Shown here: positions 6,395 through 13,303 of the stretch, one piece after another
Position numbering within the stretch: the first letter of the stretch is position 1
Layout: every line of letters starts with the position of its first letter
Assembly (NCBI GenBank): GCA_937899715.1
Contig: CALCNX010000053.1
Location: forward strand, 1-32,303
Source: an uncultured bacterium
GTDB taxonomy: Bacteria; Bacteroidota; Ignavibacteria; Kapaibacteriales; UBA4661
Reading direction: 5' to 3'
Length of the DNA stretch: 32,303 nt
The notes under the pieces: generated by a model
What the model saw: the letters and a program-made list of their open reading frames with translations, nothing else
Database searches by the model: none
What the model was told of the DNA's origin: nothing
Program-made: the position numbers and the translations under genes

Positions 6395-6652
6395 ATGCAC
6401 GATTGGCACATATTACACTACGACGGATTCCACGGTTCGGATTATTTAGCTATAACATTAGCATTTACACCAACAATATTTGCTTTTTTCAGTAATAATT
6501 CAAGTGTATTTGTAGCGATTGCGGCAATACTTGGTGGTGCTTTTACGGTGTATAGATGGGTTACTGTTTATCTCGACAGAAGAAAAACACAACGTAAAGA
6601 AAAAGAACTTAATAAGATAGTTAATCGACATATTTACGGAGATGACAAATGA
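6395..6652 (+). CDS. Small membrane protein, holin candidate
   Basis: 85 residues with two hydrophobic stretches (about residues 20-34 and 38-53) and a basic, charged C-terminus (YLDRRKTQRKEKELNK). Size, topology and place three genes upstream of the lysozyme fit a phage holin, which would permeabilise the inner membrane for the lysozyme. Holins are recognised by context, so this is an inference. It is the first gene behind promoter P2 and the hairpin leader. Confidence 0.6.
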   Translation: MHDWHILHYDGFHGSDYLAITLAFTPTIFAFFSNNSSVFVAIAAILGGAFTVYRWVTVYLDRRKTQRKEKELNKIVNRHIYGDDK

Positions 6653-6729
6653 TTCTAACGTGTTTAATACTGATTACTTTTTTTCACGTAGTTGATGCCT
6701 ATATCACTAAAAAGGAGCAAGCGCAATGA
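6649..6729 (+). CDS. 26-residue single-span membrane peptide
   Basis: ATGA overlaps at both ends frame this tiny ORF: MILTCLILITFFHVVDAY is one hydrophobic helix, followed by a short charged tail. It sits between two holin-like genes. A lysis accessory role is possible by position. AAAGGAG inside its end serves as the ribosome-binding site for the next gene. Confidence 0.5.
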   Translation: MILTCLILITFFHVVDAYITKKEQAQ

Positions 6730-6935
6730 CACGCAAAGCCAAAAAAAACATTCACAGTCTATTATACGGCGCGGGAACGGCTGTATTGACAATGACCATT
6801 GATTACGTTATTTCCACACCACAAGAAGCGTTTTCATTGAAGTCTTTTGCATTTTCCGTTGGTATTGGTTTTGCCGTTTGGCTCAAGGCGTATTTAAATA
6901 AACCAACCACTGAGAAAAAAAATGAGAACAATTAA
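6726..6935 (+). CDS. Small membrane protein, holin-like
   Basis: 69 residues with two predicted membrane helices (about 11-29 and 39-56) joined by a short polar turn, and a basic N-terminus and polar C-terminus. It overlaps the lysozyme start by 14 bases, the classic holin position. It and the 6395 product may form a holin/antiholin pair. Confident as a membrane protein, moderately confident as a holin. Confidence 0.65.
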   Translation: MTRKAKKNIHSLLYGAGTAVLTMTIDYVISTPQEAFSLKSFAFSVGIGFAVWLKAYLNKPTTEKKNENN

Positions 6936-7443
6936 CCAAGCCGGCATAGATTTAATTAAGAGCTTTGAAGGCATTCGTGACGGCGACAGACTAACTCCAA
7001 ACTACGATGCCTATCTTTGTCCTGCAAACTATTGGACTATCGGTTATGGTCACGTAGTCCGTTCCGGCGGTGTGATGCTTTCGGGAAAAGAGAATGAAGC
7101 GGTGGCACGGAGAGCGTATCCAAACGGGCTAACATTAGAGCAATGTGAGGAGCTTTTGGAGAAGGATTTATCCGATTATTGCCGTCGTGTTGAGAGCTTA
7201 ATAAAGGTGAAAATTACTGATAATCAGTTCGCGGCGTGCGTGAGTTTGGCGTATAATATTGGCACTTCTGCGTTCGGTGGTAGCACTCTTTTATCTTATC
7301 TTAATAAGGGAAATTACAGCGCAGCAGCAGACCAATTTTCGAGATGGAATAAAGGCGGCGGTAAGGTTTTAGCAGGGCTAACAAGACGGAGAGAAGCGGA
7401 AAGAAAGCTATTCCTAACTACTGAAAACAATTTCACCACCTAA
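6922..7443 (+). CDS. GH24 lysozyme (endolysin)
   Basis: A 173-residue phage lysozyme of glycoside hydrolase family 24 (T4-type muramidase fold). Catalytic Glu is E16 in SFEG. The TIGYGH signature is at 39-44, with T39 at the position of T4 Thr26. The position of T4 Asp20 is Cys33 (AYLCPANYW), a natural variant of this family. The region with DNQFAACVSLAYNIG and the C-terminal GGGKVLAGLTRRREAE segment complete the fold. It cleaves peptidoglycan at the end of infection. No signal peptide is seen, so it should need the holin. Its last codons carry the left dyad of regulatory element A. Confidence 0.93.
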   Translation: MRTINQAGIDLIKSFEGIRDGDRLTPNYDAYLCPANYWTIGYGHVVRSGGVMLSGKENEAVARRAYPNGLTLEQCEELLEKDLSDYCRRVESLIKVKITDNQFAACVSLAYNIGTSAFGGSTLLSYLNKGNYSAAADQFSRWNKGGGKVLAGLTRRREAERKLFLTTENNFTT

Positions 7444-7633
7444 AAAATAAAGTGTTAAATTATGTTAAATTCCAAAATTTGGCACGCACTTAAGTCTAAT
7501 AAAATCGTAGAGTATGGTAGTATCAAAAAGTGCATTTCGTTCGGTAGTGAGCTTGTAAGGGCTGTTAAATTTAATTTGCGCTATTTTAAAGAATTTTCTA
7601 TTTTCAGTAGTAAACACTGAAAACATTATCAGT
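7420..7633 (+). promoter_or_regulatory. 214-bp conserved regulatory element, copy A
   Basis: This element recurs at 23697-23910 with the same spacing. It starts with the dyad ACTGAA-N6-TTCACC (7420-7437, inside the lysozyme gene). It then has TTGGCACG (7479), TTAAGTC (7490), ATCGTAGAGTATG (7504), CTGTTAAAT (7562), a promoter (7575-7606) and the closing dyad ACTGAA-N6-ATCAGT (7616-7633). The last base abuts the ATG at 7634. GTTAAAT occurs three times. Bases between the blocks differ strongly between copies, so the blocks appear selected. Operator cluster or structured RNA is the likely nature. The stretch 7444-7633 holds no gene. Confidence 0.75.
7575..7606 (+). promoter_or_regulatory. Bacteroidota-type promoter P4 inside element A
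   Basis: TTTG at 7575-7578, exactly 20 bases, then TATTTTCA at 7599-7606. An extra half-site TTCAGT (7603-7608) overlaps the -7 box and forms an inverted repeat with ACTGAA at 7616, so a protein bound there would compete with RNA polymerase. Confidence 0.65.
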
Positions 7634-7750
7634 ATGAAAGATTGCGCATATCATAGACAGTTACTTAAAATGCTTACTTTTGGAGAGCTTGAAGCTACTC
7701 TGAAACTCAAAACTATCAACAATCCAAACGTACATTTTCGGCTCAATTAA
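7634..7750 (+). CDS. Small hypothetical protein behind element A
   Basis: A 38-residue ORF whose ATG immediately follows the right dyad of element A and whose TAA ends one base before the next ATG (7752). The sequence is helical in the first half (HRQLLKMLTFGELEATLKL) with a polar end. Nothing is recognised. It would be the first product of the promoter at 7575. Confidence 0.5.
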   Translation: MKDCAYHRQLLKMLTFGELEATLKLKTINNPNVHFRLN

Positions 7751-7751
7751 C

Positions 7752-8066
7752 ATGACAGTCCAACAAAACGGCGATATAACAATACGTAAAGGTAACTCCG
7801 AAATTCTGTCTTTTTCAAGTACAGAAATCGGCGATTTTACGACGCATACCTGGACTTGTAATGTTCGAACTTCAGGCAGCAATACTACGATATTTTCGGC
7901 AACGGTGACGGCGGTATCGGCTACTTCAGGTACGGTAACAATGAGCGCGGCGAATACGGCATTGCTTACGGTTGGTACTAAATACGAGTATGTTTTGCAC
8001 TATGTAAATGGTAGCACGGCGAAAACTCTACTGTGTCAGAATGTGACTGTTTTGGAGGGGCTGTGA
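7752..8066 (+). CDS. Beta-rich appendage/baseplate-type protein
   Basis: 104 residues forming an evident beta sandwich rich in Thr, Ser and Val. It reads like the small N-terminal domains of phage baseplate upper proteins (BppU-like): a leading GDITIRKGNSEILSFSS strand pair, a Trp-containing strand, then TVTMSAANTALLTVG. It is first in a run of fibre-like genes, so it is probably a virion appendage component. Family assignment is by resemblance only. Confidence 0.5.
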   Translation: MTVQQNGDITIRKGNSEILSFSSTEIGDFTTHTWTCNVRTSGSNTTIFSATVTAVSATSGTVTMSAANTALLTVGTKYEYVLHYVNGSTAKTLLCQNVTVLEGL

Positions 8067-8644
8067 GTAATGTTACAGTTAATTCAAATCCGGTTCTTCT
8101 CAGCGTTACTAATGAAAGAATAGCTTTATCGGTCGCAAGTTCAGAGCTTGCCCTGTCTGTTTCAGGTACGAATATTAGTTTTTCGGTAGTCAGTAACCCC
8201 GTAGCGATTACGGTAGAGAGTAGCGAAATAGCTTTATCGGTCGCAAGTAATCCGGTGGTTATCGAGTTCAATACTGGGAATGTGACGATAACGAATAATT
8301 ACGGAGCGGACACAGTAGCGATTACAGCGGCTGAAAATTTAGGCGGTCACAGGATTATAACAGTTGAGGGTTATTACGCAAGCAAGGACACGGCAACGGA
8401 CAAAAACAAAGTTTTAGGAATGACTACAGGCGCGGCAAGTATAGGTACAGAGGCAACGGTAGCGGTAAGCGGTTTTATAGAAGAATCAAGTTGGAACTGG
8501 AATGTTGATTTACCTGTATTCCTATCGACCAACGGACAACTAACACAATCGACAATTACAAGCGGATTTTCACTGATAGTAGGAAAACCAAGAACGGCAA
8601 CTAATTTATTTATTAGTATTTCAGAACCTATAATTTTAATCTAA
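8063..8644 (+). CDS. Beta-repeat structural/tail protein
   Basis: 193 residues from a GTGA overlap at 8063. Residues 1-70 hold a repeated short beta motif of the type (E/R)(I/L)ALSVASxx. The DNA under two of the units is a 21-bp exact repeat (8120-8140 and 8228-8248). The C-terminal part (AENLGGHRIIT, GMTTGAASIG, DLPVFLSTNGQLTQS, SEPIILI) resembles a beta domain I know from many phage tail and structural proteins. Likely a fibre or decoration component; exact role unknown. Confidence 0.6.
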   Translation: MSNVTVNSNPVLLSVTNERIALSVASSELALSVSGTNISFSVVSNPVAITVESSEIALSVASNPVVIEFNTGNVTITNNYGADTVAITAAENLGGHRIITVEGYYASKDTATDKNKVLGMTTGAASIGTEATVAVSGFIEESSWNWNVDLPVFLSTNGQLTQSTITSGFSLIVGKPRTATNLFISISEPIILI

Positions 8645-8645
8645 A

Positions 8646-9248
8646 ATGGCAGTCAGAAAATATCTTAAAAACAACGCGGGTAATGCAATCGAAGAAGCGG
8701 CGGTCGATTCGAGTGCGGGCGCGGGGGATGCGGGGAAAATCGTTGCTCTTAATACAAGCGGCGTACTCGATGATAGTATAGTAAACTCCGTGCTATCATC
8801 GGCGGGCGCGGGTGACAGCGGCAAAATTCCCGCATTGGACGCGGCGGGATTGCTCGATAGTTCTTTTATGCCTGTAGGTGTTGGAGCGGACACATCGCCC
8901 ATTACAGCAAGTGAAGCATTAACGGCTGGTGACTTTGTAAATATCCACATTTCGAGCGGTATTAAAGTACGCAAAGCAGACGCAACCACGGCGGGTAAAG
9001 AAGCGGACGGATTTGTTCTTTCGAGTGTGTCGAACGGTGCAACGGCAACGGTATATTTCCGCGGCTCGAATACAGCTGTTTCAGGATTGACAGCGGGAAC
9101 AGAATACGTACTTTCCACTACGGCGGGCGGTGTTGTAGCTGTAGCAAGTGCGCCGTCTTCATCTGGTAATGTGAATCAGCGATTAGGCAAAGCATCATCG
9201 TCAACAGTGTTAAATTTCCAACGTGGAATGCCTATAACTTTGGTATAA
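8646..9248 (+). CDS. Putative tail fibre/structural protein
   Basis: 200 residues, Ala/Gly/Ser/Thr-rich. The N-terminus MAVRKYLKNNAGNAIEEA resembles that of the next gene (KPLVNNAGNAVEIA), suggesting a shared attachment module. Residues about 21-75 contain two copies of a unit like SSAGAGD(A/S)GKI(V/P)AL. The C-terminal half, ending in LNFQRGMPITLV, is a beta domain typical of phage structural proteins. Fibre or appendage protein by composition and context. Confidence 0.6.
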   Translation: MAVRKYLKNNAGNAIEEAAVDSSAGAGDAGKIVALNTSGVLDDSIVNSVLSSAGAGDSGKIPALDAAGLLDSSFMPVGVGADTSPITASEALTAGDFVNIHISSGIKVRKADATTAGKEADGFVLSSVSNGATATVYFRGSNTAVSGLTAGTEYVLSTTAGGVVAVASAPSSSGNVNQRLGKASSSTVLNFQRGMPITLV

Positions 9249-9249
9249 A

Positions 9250-9879
9250 ATGGCAGATAAAAAACCGCTTGTAAATAATGCAGGGAATGCCGTCGAGATT
9301 GCTACGGGTGATACTATACCCATCGCAAACGGCGGTACAGGTGCGGCAACCAAAGGCGCGGCGGTGGCGAATTTGCTTGCTGAATCTGTAACGATTGCGA
9401 GTGCAAGTAACACAAGCGCGGAAACAACAGTAGTAAGTGTGACGATACCTGCAAATACATGGTTAGACGGTGAAGAGGTCAGTATTTCCGTAATCGCACG
9501 TCACAAGCAAAACAGCGGCGGCGCAATAGCTATAACGTACAAAGTCAAGGTAAATGCAAGTTCGCTTACAACCCTATCGGCAAGCTCTGTATCAAATTCG
9601 GCAACCGAAGGCAAAACCCGTAGAAGTTTCTTTTTTACCCGTATTGGTAGCGATATATACTATACAGGCAACGGGGCAAACTACGGCGATATGAGTAGTA
9701 CAGCATCAGTTTACGGCGCGGTAATAAGTACAGCCGATTACTACGGTTCGGGCAATGGCAATATATATACATCGGTGGATTTTACATCGAATGTAACATT
9801 GACTTTTACCGTTCAGTGGGCAAGTGCCAACGCAAACGCTTATTGGATTCCATTATGGGCGAAATGCAGGAAACAATGA
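9250..9879 (+). CDS. Putative tail fibre / receptor-binding protein
   Basis: 209 residues. It has the N-terminal NNAGNA module shared with the gene before, then IANGGTGAATKGAAVANL, the GGTGA-type motif common in phage tail fibre shafts, then a beta-rich C-terminal domain of about 160 residues with Tyr/Gly-rich loops (DIYYTGNGANYGDMSS) that could carry receptor binding. The gene following is a typical fibre-adjacent small helical protein. Receptor specificity cannot be read from sequence. Confidence 0.65.
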   Translation: MADKKPLVNNAGNAVEIATGDTIPIANGGTGAATKGAAVANLLAESVTIASASNTSAETTVVSVTIPANTWLDGEEVSISVIARHKQNSGGAIAITYKVKVNASSLTTLSASSVSNSATEGKTRRSFFFTRIGSDIYYTGNGANYGDMSSTASVYGAVISTADYYGSGNGNIYTSVDFTSNVTLTFTVQWASANANAYWIPLWAKCRKQ

Positions 9880-10154
9880 CCAAAGAAGCCAAAATTGCCC
9901 AAATCAAACGAGAAGCAGCCGAGCGCATAAACGATATTTGCCCAAGCTGGAAACAATCGAATTTGACAGCCCGTGCGGTGGAGTTAAACGCAATACGCCA
10001 CGAACGCGAATGGAACGAACAGGAATTAACCGAATGGCAGTCCATGCTTAATATTTGGCAAGCGATAAAGCAGGTAAGATTGGATTCAGACGCGGCAGAA
10101 TCAGCGGTGAACGCCCTACAAACTATTGAAGAAATCGAGGCGTTTTCATGGTAA
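9876..10154 (+). CDS. Fibre-associated helical protein
   Basis: 92 residues from the ATGA overlap at 9876; longer in-frame ATGs at 9855 and 9864 would lie inside the fibre gene. Highly helical: IAQIKREAAERINDICPSW, followed by a tail with NALQTIEEIEAFSW. It resembles the small proteins found just downstream of tail fibre genes in many phages, perhaps a fibre assembly factor. Function inferred from position only. Confidence 0.6.
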   Translation: MTKEAKIAQIKREAAERINDICPSWKQSNLTARAVELNAIRHEREWNEQELTEWQSMLNIWQAIKQVRLDSDAAESAVNALQTIEEIEAFSW

Positions 10155-10303
10155 GCACCGAAACTCCAATATACTGGATATTCAAGTCACAAGGGCGCGA
10201 ATTTCATTATCCCAAAGCGGTGTGGAGTTTTGACGGCGCGAAAAAGAACCTCGAAGACTATTTTAAGCAAGTGGAAAATTTCGACAGTAAACGTAAGAAA
10301 TGA
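10148..10303 (+). CDS. Small hypothetical protein
   Basis: 51 residues, overlapping the previous gene by 7 bases and the next by 4 (ATGA). Aromatic-rich (IYWIFKSQGREFHYPKAVWSF) and basic at the C-terminus. Not recognised. Overlaps on both sides support it. Confidence 0.55.
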   Translation: MVSTETPIYWIFKSQGREFHYPKAVWSFDGAKKNLEDYFKQVENFDSKRKK

Positions 10304-10812
10304 AAATCTTTACTCACATATTCACGTTCGTCGTAGGTATCGCAGTGGCGGTTATCTATTTTCAATCGTGCAATCCAACACCAAAACCGACAACAAATAC
10401 AGAGTATAGAGATACCACTATTTTTATCCATGATACGGTGTTTAAGGGTACGGGTAAAGGCGAGCTAAAATACACCTATTCCGGCGTTTTTAGAGATACG
10501 ATAATTAGGAATGATACAGTATTTATTACCCTACGTGATTCGGTGAGCTTTACGGCGAAATTAGACACAATCCAAGCCGGGGATACGCTCAACTTAGAAT
10601 TTAATTACCCGTCTGCAATGTTCTCTTATCGGTTAAGTAGAGCACCGATTGAAGTCAAGTACGTGAATACAGTTACGACAAACACGGTGACATTACAGCC
10701 AAGAAAATTAACTATCGGCATACAAGCCGGAGCGGGTTTTGTACAACCCTTAGGCGGTATCGGTGGTATCGGTGCTTATGGCGGTGTAGGTATAGGTTAT
10801 CTATTATATTAG
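10300..10812 (+). CDS. Membrane-anchored periplasmic protein
   Basis: 170 residues with an N-terminal hydrophobic segment (about residues 4-21) ending in YFQSC at Cys24, either a signal anchor or a loose lipoprotein signal. A beta-rich, Thr/Asp-rich body (EYRDTTIFIHDTVF) and a glycine-rich end (GGIGGIGAYGGVGIGYLLY) follow. The layout resembles membrane-anchored proteins of Bacteroidota phages (DUF6808-like) sometimes proposed as spanins. With the lipoprotein at 10876 it could span the envelope; this is a hypothesis. Confidence 0.5.
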   Translation: MKIFTHIFTFVVGIAVAVIYFQSCNPTPKPTTNTEYRDTTIFIHDTVFKGTGKGELKYTYSGVFRDTIIRNDTVFITLRDSVSFTAKLDTIQAGDTLNLEFNYPSAMFSYRLSRAPIEVKYVNTVTTNTVTLQPRKLTIGIQAGAGFVQPLGGIGGIGAYGGVGIGYLLY

Positions 10813-10875
10813 TATATTATATATTAACGCGAAAATTAACTTCTTTAAAGAGAATAAAGGGGTCTGGGGTGAACT

Positions 10876-11283
10876 ATGAAAAAAATACTCTTATTGCTGC
10901 TTTTCCTCTCAGGGTGCAGCTATTCCACATACCAATACAAAGCAAGCTGCAAAGTAAGCAACCAAATGCTATTCGAGCGGCTTACGTCCGTTCTCGCAGC
11001 CGAGGGGATGCAAATAAAGCAAGTAACGGGTAATTACTTACAAGCCGAATCAGCGCCGGAGAGCGGGCAATATGGTTTTATCAATACACACGTTTGGGTT
11101 ATATCCGTTCTTGCCGATACCGTCACGATTAAGGCAAGCACGAAAAAGCGATTGCCGGATTTTGAAAGGGTGTACGACGATGGGGATGAGCTAAAACCTG
11201 AAAATACGTGGTATTGGAACGTTCGGCGGGAAATTGAGAGTATTTGTGATAGTAAGGTGTTAGTTTTTGAGAGAGGACAATAA
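10876..11283 (+). CDS. Phage lipoprotein
   Basis: 135 residues with a clear lipoprotein signal: MKK, a run of leucines and the lipobox LSGC with Cys14. The mature part is about 120 residues of mixed alpha/beta character with two further cysteines. Preceded by a 63-base gap containing AATAAAGGGG-type purine sequence. It could be an outer-membrane spanin partner, a superinfection-exclusion lipoprotein, or a host-surface modifier; the sequence does not decide. Confidence 0.65.
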   Translation: MKKILLLLLFLSGCSYSTYQYKASCKVSNQMLFERLTSVLAAEGMQIKQVTGNYLQAESAPESGQYGFINTHVWVISVLADTVTIKASTKKRLPDFERVYDDGDELKPENTWYWNVRREIESICDSKVLVFERGQ

Positions 11284-11285
11284 TC

Positions 11286-11777
11286 ATGCCATGTAATGAC
11301 ACAAATGACAATAAAAAGCGGCTTTTAGCAGCACTTGAAAAGCATTACGGCATTGTTTCGCCCGCTTGCAAAGAGTGCAATATCGCAAGGGAAACCCATT
11401 ACAGGTGGTTACGAGAAGACCCAGAATATAAGTCTGCTTATGAAGAGCTTGAAAATGTTTCACTTGACCATACCGAAAGCAAGTTAAAAGAGCTTATTGA
11501 CGGCGTTATGATTGAAAAAGTCGATGAAGAAGGCGGTGTAAATGTGTATAAAAAAGAGCCGAACCCTACGGCGGTGATATTTCACCTGAAAACAAAGGGC
11601 AAAAAGCGCGGTTATATTGAGCGTGTGGAAAACATTACCGAAACGCACAACAACACGGGCAAAGTATTTACAGACATAGACTTTAGCAAGTTGAATGATG
11701 AAGAACTCGAAGAGTACATTACACACCAAAAACGCATGGAAGAGCTTGAAAACAAGATAGGAACTCGTAACGAATGA
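11286..11777 (+). CDS. terS: Terminase small subunit
   Basis: 163 residues, immediately before and overlapping the large subunit (ATGA). Residues 10-45 form a helix-turn-helix typical of small terminases (LLAALEKHYGIVSPACKECN, ETHYRWLREDPEYK). A helical oligomerisation region and an acidic, Glu-rich tail that may contact TerL follow. The family recognises the packaging site and loads the large subunit. Confidence 0.85.
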   Translation: MPCNDTNDNKKRLLAALEKHYGIVSPACKECNIARETHYRWLREDPEYKSAYEELENVSLDHTESKLKELIDGVMIEKVDEEGGVNVYKKEPNPTAVIFHLKTKGKKRGYIERVENITETHNNTGKVFTDIDFSKLNDEELEEYITHQKRMEELENKIGTRNE

Positions 11778-13303
11778 TAAAGACAAATCGAGCCGAATAT
11801 ATACGGCAAGCGGAGCGGGCAAAACGTGAACGGCTACTCGCAAAAGCCCGTTCGTCCCTGCTCGAATTTACAAAACTAACGAACCCTAATTTTGAGGCGG
11901 GATGGTCGCATAAGATAATTGCGTATTATCTCGAAAAGTACTGGAAAGGCGAAATTAACCTTATCCTATCACTCCCGCCACGGCATTCCAAATCAGAGCT
12001 TGCGAGCCGAAATTTGCCCGCCTGGGGTTTTGGTCATAATCCTGATTATGAGATAATATCCTGCTCTTATGCCGATGCTCTTGCGAGCAGAATGAATCGA
12101 GATTGTCAGAGGATAATCGAGAGTGAGATTTACAGAGAGATATTTCCGAACACGCGAATACAGGATTTACGGTATAAAGAGATGCGGGAAACGCCGCTTT
12201 TTGACAACGACGGCAACGAAATTGAAATACGCGGCAACGCTCTAAAAAACAACAGCGTATTCCAAATAGTAGGACGGCGCGGCGTATATCGTTCAGCTGG
12301 TGTAGGTGGTGCTATTACAGGCATGGGTTTTGAGCGCGGCTTAATTGATGACCCTTTCAAGGATGCAAAAGAGGCAAAAAGCTACACCGTTAGAGAGAGA
12401 GTTTGGGAATGGTATGGTGCGGTATTTTACACACGAAAAACACCAACGGCGAAAATTTGCGTTATTATGACGCGGTGGCATGAAGACGATTTAGCGGGAA
12501 AACTACTCGAAAGCATGAAAGAAGAAAACAGTGAGCAATACACTGTTTTGAATTTGCCCGCTATTTGTGATAATCCTAATGAAGTCGATGCAGCGGTACT
12601 TGAGGAACTTGGATTAGAGCCGCGAAAAATAGGTGAACCATTAGACGGCAATCGGTACGATATACCGATGTTGAATAGAATACGACTTACAATCGGTGAA
12701 AAAGCTTGGAACGCTCTCTACCAAGGCAAGCCGTCACCTGACGAAGGTGAATTGTTTAAAGTGGCGAATATTAAGATTTTAAAAGCGATACCGCCGAACG
12801 TTACCCGATGGATTCGATACTGGGATAAGGCGGGAACTGAGGGCGGTAAGGGAGCGCAAACGGCGGGCGCATTGGTAGGTATTACAAGCGCGAATGAGGT
12901 AATACTCGCAGACGTAATTTCAGGACGTTGGGCAGCACCCGAACGGGAAAAGATAATAAAACAAACGGCGGAACTTGACGGTAAGAAAGTCCACGTTTGG
13001 GTAGAGCAAGAGCCAGGTAGTGGCGGTAAGGAAAGCGCAGAGAATACTGTCAGGAACTTACAAGGATATACCTGCAAAATCGAGAAAGTAACGGGTGATA
13101 AAGTCACACGCGCAGAGCCGCTAAGTTGTCAAGTCGAAATAGGTAATTTCTACGTAGTCGAAGGTGAATATTTGCATGGACAAGAAGGTGCAATGCAGCA
13201 ATTTAGAATGTTTCCAAATGGCAAGCTAAAAGATATGATTGATGCAACGGGCGGTGCTTACAACAAATTAACAACAAATCAAAGTCTAATCGAAATGCTA
13301 TGA
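11774..13303 (+). CDS. terL: Terminase large subunit
   Basis: 509 residues. The ATPase part has the Walker A-like PPRHSKSE (68-75), a Walker B-like LIDDP (190-194) and the TRWHEDDLAG coupling motif (233-242) of this family. The C-terminal RNase H-type nuclease shows YWDKAG with D351 and acidic residues in WVEQEPGSGGKES (E411/E413). It pumps DNA into the prohead and cuts concatemers. Length and motif order are normal for the family. Coupled by ATGA to both TerS and the portal gene. Confidence 0.95.
   Translation: MIKTNRAEYIRQAERAKRERLLAKARSSLLEFTKLTNPNFEAGWSHKIIAYYLEKYWKGEINLILSLPPRHSKSELASRNLPAWGFGHNPDYEIISCSYADALASRMNRDCQRIIESEIYREIFPNTRIQDLRYKEMRETPLFDNDGNEIEIRGNALKNNSVFQIVGRRGVYRSAGVGGAITGMGFERGLIDDPFKDAKEAKSYTVRERVWEWYGAVFYTRKTPTAKICVIMTRWHEDDLAGKLLESMKEENSEQYTVLNLPAICDNPNEVDAAVLEELGLEPRKIGEPLDGNRYDIPMLNRIRLTIGEKAWNALYQGKPSPDEGELFKVANIKILKAIPPNVTRWIRYWDKAGTEGGKGAQTAGALVGITSANEVILADVISGRWAAPEREKIIKQTAELDGKKVHVWVEQEPGSGGKESAENTVRNLQGYTCKIEKVTGDKVTRAEPLSCQVEIGNFYVVEGEYLHGQEGAMQQFRMFPNGKLKDMIDATGGAYNKLTTNQSLIEML

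Noticed and set aside
7479..7500. TTGGCACG as the -24 box of a sigma-54 promoter
   Set aside because: Ten bases after GG there is AG, not GC, in both copies, so the -12 box is missing.
7490..7570. Blocks TTAAGTC, ATCGTAG and GTTAAAT as a known self-cleaving ribozyme (some likeness to hatchet-type motifs)
   Set aside because: The distances between blocks do not fit what I recall of that class, and no full core could be drawn.
7420..7633. Elements A and B as a non-autonomous transposon with hairpin ends (IS605-like)
   Set aside because: The copies are too diverged outside the short blocks for recent transposition, no target pattern is seen, and the left end of A is part of the lysozyme coding sequence.
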